Positions 19,440 through 29,048 of a stretch of 64,000 nt of DNA are shown here, in pieces (positions within the stretch are counted from its first letter, which is position 1; each line of letters begins with the position of its first letter). The position numbers were made by a program, and so were the translations under genes. This DNA comes from a bacterium (lineage in GTDB: Bacteria; Zhuqueibacterota; Zhuqueibacteria; Residuimicrobiales; Residuimicrobiaceae): NCBI GenBank assembly GCA_029565685.1, contig JAKQNR010000009.1:186001-250000 (forward strand), in the 5' to 3' direction. The notes beneath the pieces are model-generated. The model saw only the letters and a list, made by a program, of their open reading frames with translations, ran no database searches and was not told the origin of the DNA.

Positions 19440-21959
19440 ATGAAACAGAATAGAAACCAGCGGTCAACCTTCACGATTTACGCCATCGGCAACGCGCATA
19501 TCGATCCGGTCTGGCAATGGAACCTGCGGGAAGGGCACCAGGAAGTTTTTTCCACCTTTCGTTCCGCTTTGGACCGGTTGAATGAATTTCCCTCCGTCTG
19601 CTTTGTCTCGAGTTCCGCGCAATTCTATGAATGGATAGCGGAAGGCGCTCCGGAACTGTTCGAGGAGATCAAACAGCGGGTTCGTGAGGGACGCTGGATT
19701 CTGGTGGGAGGATGGTGGGTCGAATGCGACGTCAATTGCCCTTGCGGCGAATCCCTGGTGCGGCAGGGATTGTATGCGCAGAAATTTTTTCTCCAACACT
19801 TTGGCCTAAAAGCCAGAGTGGGATTCTCTCCCGATACCTTCGGCCACGCCTGGACACTCCCGCAAATTTTGAAAAAACAGGGAATGGATGCCTATTTCTA
19901 TATGCGGCCGGAGATTCACGAAAAAAAAGATACACCGGCGCCGATTTTTCGCTGGATCGGTCCTGACGGCAGCTGCGTCATCGCAGTGGCTATTCTGGAA
20001 TCCTACTGTGCGACCGAAGGGAACATCGAGCAAAGGGTTCATCACTACATCGATCGATTTTCTGAAACCTTGCCCGGCATCAAAACCGCGGCCATCCTAT
20101 ACGGGGTGGGCAATCACGGCGGCGGACCGACCATCGCTGTGATTCGAAAAATCGAGGAGATGAGAAATTCAAATACAGCTGAGATCCGTTTTGGCTCGCC
20201 GGATCAGTATCTGGCCGCCATTCATCCCCATGCACGGCGGCTGCCCATTGTTCGTGAAGAACTTCAGCATCATGCCCGCGGCTGCTATTCGGCCTGTGCG
20301 GCGGTGAAACAGTGGGATCTACGCAGCTCCGCGGCCTTGATGCAGGCGGAAAAAATCGCCTCCCTGGCCAGTCTGATCACGCCTTACACCTATCCAATTT
20401 CGTCTTTACGCGCTTCCTGGAAAAAAATCCTCTTTAATCAATTCCACGACATTCTGGCGGGCACCTCCATCGAAGAGGCCTATGACGATGCGCTGAACGA
20501 CTATGGGTTCGCCGCCTCCACGGCGCAGGATATTACACTGAAAGCCATAAGCGCGTTGATACGCACACTCGACACCCATGGTTCCTCTTTCGTGGTTTTC
20601 AATCCGTGTTCCTGGCCGGTCGACCCCTTCATCGAGTTCGAAACCGAACGGCCGAACCCGAGTTCGGATCCTGCTGCGCCTGCAACGCTGAGAAATTCCG
20701 GAGCAAACCATCTGCCGAAGGGCCCAATAACCCTGTACGATGCGCAAGAGCGAAGCGTTTCCTTTCAAGTGTTGCCCACCGCCGCCGCTAAACAGGAAAA
20801 CCAGCCGCACCGCATAAGAATTCTTTTCAAGGCGCAGGTACCCGCTCTTGGTTATCAGGTCTACCGCCTCGGTTATAGTAAAAAACAGCGTGCTCTCGCC
20901 CCGCAAGGCGCCTGGGCGACGGATCATGTGCTGGAAAATGACGTCGTAAGAATAGAGTTCGATCGAAAAAGCGGCGCCATATCATCCTACTTGAATAAAA
21001 CCAGAAAATGCAACCTGTTCGCGCAGCCAGGGGCGGTTCCGATCGTGCTCGACGACTGGGATGATACCTGGGGACACCGCATTCGCGCTTATGACCGCGA
21101 AATCGGCCGCTTTACCGATGCCTCGTTCAAAATCATCGAACAAGGCCCTGAACGGGCGCGCCTGCAGGTGAAAACACATTGGGGGAATTCATCTATTGTG
21201 CAGGATTTTTCCTTGTATCGGGATTCGGCGGAGTTGGCATGCAGAATAACCGTCGATTGGCATGAACTCTACCGCGTGCTCAAAATCAGCTTTCCGACAA
21301 TCTATGCCAAAGGACGATGCACCTATTCGATTCCGTATGGATTCGTTGAGCGAACCATGAACGGCGATGAAGAACCCGGCCAGAGATGGGTCGACGTAAG
21401 CGAAAAGAGCGGCGCGTCCGCATTCGGATTTGCCGTCATCAATGCATCGAAATGCGGGTATAGCGTTAAAAGCGGCGATATCCGGTTGACCGTTTTCCAC
21501 AGTACCGCCTGGTCGCATCACAATCCGGAAAGAGTCGGCGAACAGGATCCCTGCCGGTATATGGAACAGGGCATTCACGAATTTTCTTATCTGTTGATCC
21601 CGCACGCCGGCGACTGGCGCAGCGCGCAAATCCCCCAAAGGGCCGAGAACTATTTATTTCAACCCCTGGTTTATCATGCAGGTAGGCAGAACGGTAAACG
21701 GGGGAAAAAAGGCAGTTTTATATCGACCACTCTGAAAAACATTTCAATTACCGCCGTTAAAAAGGCCGAGGACAACGATGATCTGATTTTACGATGCGTC
21801 GAGTTGTTGGGAAAAAGCGCTCGTGGAACCATTGCGATTACCCCCCTGCAAAGAATGCTTCCCATCGAAATAAAACCGTGCGAGATCAAAACATTCCGAA
21901 TTCCGGTGAATCCCGATGAAGCGGTGAAGGAGGTTGATCTTCTGGAGGAGAGTGTTTAA
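19440..21959 (+). CDS. Alpha-mannosidase, glycoside hydrolase family 38
   Basis: GH38 enzymes remove alpha-linked mannose from glycans with a zinc-dependent retaining mechanism. The 839-residue protein starts with the family motif GNAHIDPVWQWNLREGH; H20 and D22 are expected zinc ligands. SPDTFGHAWTLPQIL follows, with D132 the expected nucleophile and zinc ligand, and the later FNQFHDILAGTSIEEAY carries the fourth ligand histidine and the alpha-mannosidase middle domain. The C-terminal half is the beta-rich GH38 domain. There is no signal peptide, so it is probably cytoplasmic and acts on imported oligosaccharides. It follows the SSF symporter by six bases with AGAGG just before the ATG, so the two form an import-and-cleave pair. 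Confidence 0.95.
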   Translation: MKQNRNQRSTFTIYAIGNAHIDPVWQWNLREGHQEVFSTFRSALDRLNEFPSVCFVSSSAQFYEWIAEGAPELFEEIKQRVREGRWILVGGWWVECDVNCPCGESLVRQGLYAQKFFLQHFGLKARVGFSPDTFGHAWTLPQILKKQGMDAYFYMRPEIHEKKDTPAPIFRWIGPDGSCVIAVAILESYCATEGNIEQRVHHYIDRFSETLPGIKTAAILYGVGNHGGGPTIAVIRKIEEMRNSNTAEIRFGSPDQYLAAIHPHARRLPIVREELQHHARGCYSACAAVKQWDLRSSAALMQAEKIASLASLITPYTYPISSLRASWKKILFNQFHDILAGTSIEEAYDDALNDYGFAASTAQDITLKAISALIRTLDTHGSSFVVFNPCSWPVDPFIEFETERPNPSSDPAAPATLRNSGANHLPKGPITLYDAQERSVSFQVLPTAAAKQENQPHRIRILFKAQVPALGYQVYRLGYSKKQRALAPQGAWATDHVLENDVVRIEFDRKSGAISSYLNKTRKCNLFAQPGAVPIVLDDWDDTWGHRIRAYDREIGRFTDASFKIIEQGPERARLQVKTHWGNSSIVQDFSLYRDSAELACRITVDWHELYRVLKISFPTIYAKGRCTYSIPYGFVERTMNGDEEPGQRWVDVSEKSGASAFGFAVINASKCGYSVKSGDIRLTVFHSTAWSHHNPERVGEQDPCRYMEQGIHEFSYLLIPHAGDWRSAQIPQRAENYLFQPLVYHAGRQNGKRGKKGSFISTTLKNISITAVKKAEDNDDLILRCVELLGKSARGTIAITPLQRMLPIEIKPCEIKTFRIPVNPDEAVKEVDLLEESV

Positions 21960-22377
21960 AGCGGGCTGACAGAAACTTGCATCGTTATTCTCTCTGCGAC
22001 CTGCGATGCATTCCTTCGATGGAGAGCGCTGGAGCCTTTCCATACGCACATCTCGAAGCCCTTGGACGAGTAAAGGCCGCCTTTTCCGCTCCTAACTTGA
22101 GCAAGATGAGTCGATCAGGATAGGTTATTCATATTAAAACGCTGAAAAGTATCGCTCCTGGCCAAAACAATATTTTCGAAAATCATCTTGGATAGTCTTT
22201 GATAGACAAGTTGATTTTTCACCTATCTGAAGGATGATTAAAGGCCCTTTTTGCATTTTTTTCTCTTCTATTTTGGACAGCCTCTTAGCCTTTCAAAAAG
22301 AGAGCGAAACGCACGAAGAGAGGTCTCGCTGACTTGATATAGGCAAAGGAATAGTGAGGCTGTTTTTCTTCTTGAAC
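21960..22377. other. Convergent intergenic region between the GH38 and GH3 genes
   Basis: No gene is seen in these 418 bases. The last 100 bases hold a large inverted repeat with a T-run, listed separately as a possible terminator. The rest is AT-richer than the flanking genes and shows no clear promoter, RNA gene or repeat. Confidence 0.5.
22278..22367 (+). terminator. Possible long-stem terminator between GH38 and GH3 genes
   Basis: CAGCCTC (22278-22284) pairs with GAGGCTG (22356-22362), which is followed by TTTTT. Inside, CCTTT (22289-22293) pairs with AAAGG (22345-22349). The loop is long, which weakens the call. It lies 320 bases after the GH38 stop and 11 bases beyond the GH3 stop. Confidence 0.35.
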
Positions 22378-24513
22378 TCAATGGCGATCATTCAATAAAT
22401 TATACACCGCCTGGCCGGCAAATGGGGCCAGTTTTCCTTTGTCACGGCTGCAAGCGTCCCTGCCTTTATACTTCACGGTCACTACATCGCCTTTTTTCAG
22501 CCCCCGCATCACTTTAACATGAATCATCGAATGATCGCTGCGGTCGCGGCGAACGCCCGTTGTTTCAACCGTCTGCCCGTTGACCTGCACCTGCCAGTCA
22601 GCGGCGTTGCCGGTTCGAGCCATGGCCTTGTTCAAATTGAGCAGCAGGGAGCGGCCGTCCTCTTCAACCGCAGCCCCCAGAACCACCGGTGCAGCGCCCG
22701 CTTCCGGGTCTTGCAAGGCGGTAAGTCCGTGGCCAAAGGGATACAACGGCCGGTACACCGCATCGCCTCGATTGAGCGGGACATCGGCCATGGCTGCCGG
22801 CCAGGAATGGGGCAGTTTGCCGGTAAAAGGAAAACGGCCAAAGAGCACATCCGTGACGCCGCTGCCTTCGCTCCCTGGCAGCCAAGCGGCGATAATCGCA
22901 TCGGCATAGGGCAAAATCGAATCAATGATCAGAGGCCGGCCGGAGAGCAGAACGACCACTACTTTGACGCCTGCTTTCTTCATGGTTCTCACCGGTTCGA
23001 CGATGTCGGCGTCGAGATGTAGATCCTGTCGGTCGCCCTGGCCCTCGGCATAGGGCGTTTCGCCGATCACCGCCACTGCCAGGTCTGCGCCGGCGGCGCC
23101 TGAGCCATCGAGGGAATAGGTGATGGTTACGCCAGGTGCTTCGGCCCGCAACGCCTGCAGTACAGTGGTGCCGGTGGTGACGACGGTGTCAGCGCCCTGC
23201 CAAGAGATGGTCCAGCCGCCGCACTGGTTGCCGATGTTGTCCGCGCCGTTGCCCGCCACATGGATGCGTTTAGCCGAACGCGACAGCGGCAGCACGCCCT
23301 CTTTTTTTGTCAGCAGCACCAGCGACTCGCGCACGCAGGCGCGGGCCGCTTTACGGTGATCGGCGCTGCCCACCTCGGCGGTGAGCTTGCGGTTGGTGTA
23401 GGGACGTTCGAACAGACCCAGTTGAAATTTGACGGCCAGGATGCGGCGCACCGCGTCGTCGATGCGCGCCATGGGGATCTCTTTAGCGTTCACCGCGGCG
23501 ATCAGCTCGCGCACGAACGTGCGATAGTCGGTCGGCACCATCACCATGTCGAGGCCGGCGTTGATGGATTGGACCACATCGCTGTGATAATCGCCCGGCA
23601 GCTGGTCGATGCCCGCCCAGTCGGAGACGACAAAGCCTTTGAATTCCAATTCATTTTTCAACAGCCCGGTCAACAGCCCCTGGTTGCCGTGCATTTTCTC
23701 CCCGTTCCAGCTGTTGAAGGAAGCCATCACCGAGCCCACACCCGCCTGGATGGCGGCGACATAGCCTGGAAGATGGATGCGGCGAAGCGTGGCTTCGTCC
23801 ACCTGAGTGTCGCCCTGATCCTTGCCGCCGAGCGTACCGCCGTCGCCGAGAAAATGTTTAGCGCAGGCAAGGATGCGATCGGGCCGGCCGAGGCTGTCGC
23901 CCTGAAAGCCTTTGACCGCAGCGCGTCCCAACAGGGCGGTCAGTTCTGGATCTTCGCTGAACGCCTCATAGGTGCGGCCCCAACGCTCATCGCGTGGCAC
24001 CGCAACGCAAGGGGCAAAGGTCCAGTCGATGCCCGTCCCTGCCACTTCGAGAGCGGTGATCTCTGCGGCTTTGCGCACCAACTCGGGATTGCGTGCGGCG
24101 CCGAGGCCGATGTTATGAGGAAAGATCACCGCGCCCTTGACGTTGTTGTGTCCGTGCACCGCGTCCACGCCATAGAGCAGGGGAATTGCGAGGCGGGTGG
24201 ACAGAGCGATGGCCTGAAACCGGTCGTACATATCCGCCCAGCCTTTGGCGGAATTTTCCGCCGGCGCTGAACCGCCGCCGCTGAGCACAGAGCCGAGATA
24301 AAACGTGGCGATATCGGACTCTTGCGTCAACGCGGCGCGGTCCGGTTGGGTCATCTGGCCGATTTTCTCCTCCAGGGTCATGCGGCTGAGCAGATCCTCG
24401 ACGCGGACTTGCACCGGGAATTCAGGATTAAGGTAAGGCTGAGAAAAACAAGGGGCATTCCCCACCACTGCGCTCATGATCAGGAACGCGCCGAGCCAAA
24501 TACGCTTGAACAT
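22378..24513 (-). CDS. Secreted beta-glucosidase, glycoside hydrolase family 3
   Basis: GH3 enzymes release terminal beta-linked glucose, xylose or related sugars. The 711-residue protein starts with a signal peptide (IWLGAFLIMSAVVGNAPCFSQ) and then VEDLLSRMTLEEKIGQM, the typical GH3 N-terminus. GVDAVHGHNNVKGA and the substrate-binding AKHFLGDGGT are present, and the nucleophile lies in VVSDWAGIDQL (D298). The second alpha/beta-sandwich domain follows (for example AVIGETPYAEGQGDRQDL and VVVLLSGRPL). The C-terminal part is shorter than in GH3 enzymes with a fibronectin-like domain. It is probably periplasmic or extracellular. It has its own promoter, so it is not simply read through from the upstream gene. 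Confidence 0.95.
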   Translation of the reverse strand: MFKRIWLGAFLIMSAVVGNAPCFSQPYLNPEFPVQVRVEDLLSRMTLEEKIGQMTQPDRAALTQESDIATFYLGSVLSGGGSAPAENSAKGWADMYDRFQAIALSTRLAIPLLYGVDAVHGHNNVKGAVIFPHNIGLGAARNPELVRKAAEITALEVAGTGIDWTFAPCVAVPRDERWGRTYEAFSEDPELTALLGRAAVKGFQGDSLGRPDRILACAKHFLGDGGTLGGKDQGDTQVDEATLRRIHLPGYVAAIQAGVGSVMASFNSWNGEKMHGNQGLLTGLLKNELEFKGFVVSDWAGIDQLPGDYHSDVVQSINAGLDMVMVPTDYRTFVRELIAAVNAKEIPMARIDDAVRRILAVKFQLGLFERPYTNRKLTAEVGSADHRKAARACVRESLVLLTKKEGVLPLSRSAKRIHVAGNGADNIGNQCGGWTISWQGADTVVTTGTTVLQALRAEAPGVTITYSLDGSGAAGADLAVAVIGETPYAEGQGDRQDLHLDADIVEPVRTMKKAGVKVVVVLLSGRPLIIDSILPYADAIIAAWLPGSEGSGVTDVLFGRFPFTGKLPHSWPAAMADVPLNRGDAVYRPLYPFGHGLTALQDPEAGAAPVVLGAAVEEDGRSLLLNLNKAMARTGNAADWQVQVNGQTVETTGVRRDRSDHSMIHVKVMRGLKKGDVVTVKYKGRDACSRDKGKLAPFAGQAVYNLLNDRH

Positions 24514-24570
24514 AGAGGACCATCCGAATTAAGTGAGTCTGCTGCACAGGGAACATGGTGTATCTGCAAT

Positions 24571-24599
24571 GATCATACGCTTCTTTGCAAAAAAAGACA
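24571..24599 (-). promoter_or_regulatory. Candidate promoter of the GH3 gene
   Basis: Minus-strand TTGTCT (24599-24594), 17 bases and TATGAT (24576-24571) resemble a sigma-70 promoter. Transcription would begin near 24564, leaving a leader of about 50 bases to the ATG at 24513. Confidence 0.5.
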
Positions 24600-24717
24600 A
24601 GCGGAAACAGGAGGGGCGCGGTAAAAATCGGCAAGCAGGAAAATTACGCCCTCTCCCTATCGGCACATGGCTTTTAGCTCAACCTATATCGAACGCTCTT
24701 CAGAAAAAACGGACGGC

Positions 24718-26427
24718 CTAGTTGAATTCGAAATAAGGCGGTAAAACCGTCAATCCCTTTAGATCGGTACGAAACTGCTTGCGATAATTAAACAGATTGA
24801 TGAAATCCAATTTTTCCTGTTCCGTCATTTCAGAAAAACCGCGGTCATCCCCCCAACCGTTGGTAAAGACTACCGGCGTATGATAGGCATAGACTCCGAA
24901 TACGGTATATTTGAAATGAGTCAGCGCCTGCCAGTTGCAGGACCAGATCATATTGCGATAATTGGGAAAAATGCCATAGGACCAAAAGGAAGGCAAGCTT
25001 CCCGAATCCTGATAGCATCCATCGGCCAGCAAGGCATAGGGAGGAACGTGACCGGTAAAATTCCCGCCTTCACTAATGTCATCGGATGTAAACAAGGCCT
25101 TGCCAGGCGCCATGGTATGCAGCATCGCAGCGATCTCCCGAATAAGCCGCATGAATGCCCGGTCAAGATAACCGGGATGTTCACGAGTGCCCAGCATCCC
25201 CGCCTGGATGTAAAAAGTTTCATCCCATACAAATCCCGAAACTTCGAGGGCGAATTCAGCAAACAAAGCGCGTGCATAGTTTTTATAAAAATTGGCGACT
25301 TCGGGACAGGCCGGGTTCCGTTTATAGGGACCGCCGATTACATCAGGACCGTTCCATCCTCCTTCTTCAAGCAGATGCGCAGGGTTGAAGCCGGCCAGTC
25401 CTTTGCTCGAAAGCAAACCGTCGGCAAAATACATCAGGACGACAAAGCCTTTCTCCCGGGCGTAGGCAATGCGGTGATGAATGTCTGCGAGGCTCAGCTC
25501 CATGCCCCGAATGCGGTTATGCCATGATTGATCAAGTTTCCCGGTCTGTTCATTGTAGCAATACCTGCCGACAATATCATACCATCCATGAAGGCAAAGA
25601 GCTACTTTGTGCCTGTCGGACTCAGGGACCCGCTTGACCAGGGTGTCTATATCAGCGTACCACCCTCGTCCCTGGTCGCTCATGTAATCGTATCCGATCA
25701 TGGCAATATCCTTGATCCACTCCGGACCCGGCGGAATCTCCTTCAGGATGGTCTGGTAGTACCTGCTCATCCCCCTGTCCATATCAGGAACATTGCCGGT
25801 TTCAATGATGGTTCGCTTCTCAACTGGATCTTCAAAGCCGACTTCTTTTGGGTAAGTCCAGCGCACAGCGCCGCAATCAAACAAAGTGGTAAAGAACGGA
25901 TCGGTCAGCACGGCTGATTTCACATCAGCGCTTTGCAGCAGAACCAATGGAAGCGCAAGGTCATATTCATATTTTTCCGGCCGGCCGGCGCACCGGTAGC
26001 CGGCGATTCGGCCGTCCGTCGGCTCTGTCGTGCTGCCGAGTATGCCATTCTTCAGCGGAAAGGTGGCCCGGTCTAGACGCTCAAGTGAGCCGATGGGAAA
26101 AAAGACAGTCAGGTCTTCGGTCATCTTTCGGGATGAGGAGAGCTCCACATCATGCTGTAAGACAGGGCTTTCAGCGACATGGTACACTTTTGTAACCACT
26201 CTAATTTTAAGCGTGGGTAACTCTACCGCCTCATATTTTACTATTCGCTCGTTTGCCGGCAAATCAAGATTGACAAGCTTTTGAACAAGGGTTAAAAACC
26301 TGTCACCGTACTTGATCTGTGGTATTCCGCTCCTTGCCTTCTCTGCCAATTGTGCATAAAAGTTTTGAGACCGGCCCGAAGCGACTGAAAGCGTCATTAT
26401 AAAGAAAAAGATCTTATGAATTCTCAT
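24718..26427 (-). CDS. Exported uncharacterised glycosidase-like protein
   Basis: The start at 26427 is preferred because the protein then begins MRIHKIFFFIMTLSVASGRSQ, a signal peptide; the frame is open farther upstream but codes for nothing recognisable there, and the ribosome-binding site is weak. The 569-residue product has an N-terminal beta-rich part (residues 30-230). A part that reads like a TIM-barrel hydrolase follows, with KVALCLHGWYDIVGRY, GFVVLMYFADGLLSS, VSGFVWDETFYIQ and ALFTSDDISEG; conserved-looking acidic residues fall at likely strand ends. I cannot name its family. The GH3 neighbour downstream and other sugar genes suggest glycan degradation, which is inference. The GH3 gene starts 204 bases downstream with its own promoter. 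Confidence 0.6.
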   Translation of the reverse strand: MRIHKIFFFIMTLSVASGRSQNFYAQLAEKARSGIPQIKYGDRFLTLVQKLVNLDLPANERIVKYEAVELPTLKIRVVTKVYHVAESPVLQHDVELSSSRKMTEDLTVFFPIGSLERLDRATFPLKNGILGSTTEPTDGRIAGYRCAGRPEKYEYDLALPLVLLQSADVKSAVLTDPFFTTLFDCGAVRWTYPKEVGFEDPVEKRTIIETGNVPDMDRGMSRYYQTILKEIPPGPEWIKDIAMIGYDYMSDQGRGWYADIDTLVKRVPESDRHKVALCLHGWYDIVGRYCYNEQTGKLDQSWHNRIRGMELSLADIHHRIAYAREKGFVVLMYFADGLLSSKGLAGFNPAHLLEEGGWNGPDVIGGPYKRNPACPEVANFYKNYARALFAEFALEVSGFVWDETFYIQAGMLGTREHPGYLDRAFMRLIREIAAMLHTMAPGKALFTSDDISEGGNFTGHVPPYALLADGCYQDSGSLPSFWSYGIFPNYRNMIWSCNWQALTHFKYTVFGVYAYHTPVVFTNGWGDDRGFSEMTEQEKLDFINLFNYRKQFRTDLKGLTVLPPYFEFN

Positions 26428-26690
26428 ATGCGAAGTACCGAGTGGTTCAATGAATGACGTTGAATTTTTATTTTGGTTGAGAGCATGAAAAAAGGGAGCC
26501 GCCAAGAGCCTCCGGTCCCCGCAGGAGATCCAGTGCATTCGTTTTTCGCTGTCCCCATGCGTATGGCAGGCTCTCTTGGCGGCAATATAGCCAAGCGCGC
26601 ATTGAAAAACAATCAAATTTCAATAAAATTCAGTGTGTGATCGCGGGGGAAAAATTCGCGGGAGATCTGAGATCTCGAAGACCAATGAGC

Positions 26691-26755
26691 AAAAAGCAGA
26701 CAGCCGTCTTCTGTCCCGGCCGAGGGGTGCGGCGGTACCAATGGGACGACGGCTG
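26691..26755 (-). terminator. Rho-independent terminator after the SnoaL-TPR gene
   Basis: Read on the minus strand, CAGCCGTC (26755-26748) pairs with GACGGCTG (26708-26701). An inner GTCCC/GGGAC stem stacks next to it, and the element ends in TCTGCTTTTT. It starts about 30 bases after the stop at 26787. Confidence 0.6.
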
Positions 26756-26786
26756 CCTGCGCGGCGAGCGGATAAGTATTCCTTTT

Positions 26787-28628
26787 TTACTCCTTTAGCT
26801 TTTCCAGCTCCTGATGCACGCGGTTCCAAACGACCGCCTGGTTAAAAGAGAATTCATTCCAGTTCTTCACTTTCTCAAAATAGTCTTTTGCCGCCTGCTT
26901 GTCGCCCTTGGACAGCGCCGCCTGGCCCATCATAAAATAGGCATAGGGACCAGGCTGCACCGTGGAGAGCCCGGCGATCACGGCATCATGGTTTTTTTCC
27001 GTTTTATCGATGTACGCCTGAGCCCAAACCAGATTATCTTTTTCGCCGGGATTGTTACGACGTTCGATCGCCTGCTTGTGTGAGGCGGCTCGGGCCCTGA
27101 GTCGCTCCAGCTGGTTGTTCTCTGCATAGGTATAGCAATAGCACATGTCAAACCAGGTGCGAAAGGACTCTTTCTCCTTGTCCGTAAGGCTGACTTTCTC
27201 GAGCATGGCTTCTGCCTCTTTCAGCCTGTTCAGGCCGGCGGATGGCTTGCCAAAGGCCGTTTGGCTGAGACCGTCCAGTACGATAGAGTTGATCACTACG
27301 CCGGGCTGATTCTCTTTTTTCGCCAGCGCGCGTCGTTCGGCAAATACTTTTCGGGCTGCGCTCAGATTGCCCTCATACAGGTATGAAGTCGCTGTGAAAA
27401 ATAAAGCGCTCAATTTGTCCGTGACCCGGCTGCTCTTGTCAAAATAGAGCCGATAATGCTCTCTCGCTTTGTCATAGTCCCCTTTGAATAGATAATTGGT
27501 TCCAATGCCGGCAATGCCCCAGGGGGATTGATCGGAAAGTTCCAACGCCTTTTGATGTTGGACAGTCGATTCGTCGTAACGTCCCATTTTGCTGAGCAGG
27601 TAGCCATAGGTGGCATAGGGATCGGACCGGCTGGGACGAAGACGAATGTACTCCTGAAGCGCTGTTTCCGCCGCCGCATAATTGCCCAGTTGAATGTTAG
27701 GGTGTGCCAGGGCTTCGTAGCCAGGCGCAAACTCTTTATCGATCTCTATTGCTTTTTCAAACGAGCTGATGGCGCTTTTATACTTTTGGACATTAAAGAA
27801 GTAATTTCCGAGAAGCTGCCAACTACGTTTATCCTCAGGATAAAGGGCCGCAAGCTGATCGACGCATTTCTTCTGCGCTGGCTGGTCATTATCGAAATAA
27901 GCCTGAATAAGCTGGATGTAGAGTTGTTCCCCCAGAGAGGCCTTGCCGCTATGTGCCTGGGCTTTGGCCAGATGGACATGAGAGTTTTGATATCCTCCGC
28001 CGCACTGGGATCGATAGCAGTAGGCGAGAGCAAAGTCGCTGTCCGCAGAGACCGCCTGTTCAAACAGCGGGGCTGCGGCAATGGGTTCATAGTTTTCCAT
28101 TTTTTCGCGACCCTGGATAAACAGTTCTCTGGCCTTGCTGGCAAAAGTGGTGATAGGCATTTCTTTCTCAGCCGGAGCATTCTGGCCGGCAATGCACTGC
28201 CAGCGGCCGCCGCGGTTGATCCAGACATCCTGGAAGCGCAGGACATGGCTGTACTCCTTGCCGGCCTCGATGCCTTTATCGATCGCCATTCCGTACAGGA
28301 TGGCGGTGTCGCCATGCCGCCGCACCTTGGGATCCAGGATGGCGAAGGAATAGAGCGTAAAGTCATTTTCCTTGACCAGTTCCATGATTCTCGGCTTGGT
28401 CCAGACACGGCCATCATTGCCCACGCCCATATATTCCTCGGCAAGAATGGACGCCAGCGGAGCAGGGTCATGTTTGATAAAGGCCTCGGTCCACTGATCC
28501 TCGAGCGCCAGCAACTCTTTGGTAAGCGCGGTGAGATCCGCGGCAGCGGGTTGCGCTTGAATCACGTCGGCCATCATCAAAGCCAGAAGCAGAAAAAGCA
28601 ACATCTCACACCTGTGATGCGTTTTCAT
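26787..28628 (-). CDS. Exported SnoaL/DUF4440-like domain fused to TPR repeats
   Basis: The 613-residue protein opens with a signal peptide (MLLFLLLALMMADVIQAQ) after a GGGGG-containing ribosome-binding site. Residues about 30-150 read like a SnoaL/DUF4440 fold: LLALEDQWTEAFIKHDPAPL, then AEEYMGVGNDGRVWTK, LRFQDVWINRGGRWQCIAGQN. From about residue 165 the protein is a run of TPR helical pairs (for example SAISSFEKAIEIDKEFAPGYE and YDKAREHYRLYFDKS). DUF4440 domains often bind small molecules and TPRs bind proteins, so a periplasmic sensor or scaffold is plausible; the function is unknown. The leader is long (about 300 bases) from the promoter at 28942-28970. Confidence 0.82.
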   Translation of the reverse strand: MKTHHRCEMLLFLLLALMMADVIQAQPAAADLTALTKELLALEDQWTEAFIKHDPAPLASILAEEYMGVGNDGRVWTKPRIMELVKENDFTLYSFAILDPKVRRHGDTAILYGMAIDKGIEAGKEYSHVLRFQDVWINRGGRWQCIAGQNAPAEKEMPITTFASKARELFIQGREKMENYEPIAAAPLFEQAVSADSDFALAYCYRSQCGGGYQNSHVHLAKAQAHSGKASLGEQLYIQLIQAYFDNDQPAQKKCVDQLAALYPEDKRSWQLLGNYFFNVQKYKSAISSFEKAIEIDKEFAPGYEALAHPNIQLGNYAAAETALQEYIRLRPSRSDPYATYGYLLSKMGRYDESTVQHQKALELSDQSPWGIAGIGTNYLFKGDYDKAREHYRLYFDKSSRVTDKLSALFFTATSYLYEGNLSAARKVFAERRALAKKENQPGVVINSIVLDGLSQTAFGKPSAGLNRLKEAEAMLEKVSLTDKEKESFRTWFDMCYCYTYAENNQLERLRARAASHKQAIERRNNPGEKDNLVWAQAYIDKTEKNHDAVIAGLSTVQPGPYAYFMMGQAALSKGDKQAAKDYFEKVKNWNEFSFNQAVVWNRVHQELEKLKE

Positions 28629-29048
28629 CTTATGCCCCCTTTCGGGAAAGATGAACGATAAAAACCTTTGCCGGTCAATCGCCGGCGTGGATTGGGCTGC
28701 GTGGTGATGCTTGTTCCGAGGCGATGGGGGGCGTGTCTTCGTTGAAAGGGGTCTGGCGGAAAAAACGAAACCTGCGGGACTCTGGTGTGATCCCGTACGC
28801 GGCGGTAATCCATTAAGCTAAGCCATGTCCCCGGCGGTGTAAAAATAAAAAAGGCGCTATGCGTTTATCCGGCGAACAAATTCATTGTGCCTTCGCGTTC
28901 TGCGTGCGGCTATTCCGGCAGATCTAGTGGAGCCTATTTTCAGTATAGATTAATTTGGCGAATTTTGCAAGGGAATATTTAATTATTATTTTGCGCATTC
29001 ACCCCCTTAACTTGTTCAAAAATATACCCTGTCGGCAGCCGTTGCATT
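28629..29048. other. Long leader region of the SnoaL-TPR gene
   Basis: These 420 bases lie between two minus-strand genes. A good promoter at 28942-28970 would leave about 305 untranslated bases before the ATG at 28628. I looked for a riboswitch-like or attenuator fold and recognised none by eye. No gene is supported here. Confidence 0.5.
28942..28970 (-). promoter_or_regulatory. Candidate promoter of the SnoaL-TPR gene
   Basis: Minus-strand TTGCAA (28970-28965), a 17-base spacer and TATACT (28947-28942) resemble sigma-70 elements; TATACT matches the -10 consensus at five of six positions. Confidence 0.5.
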
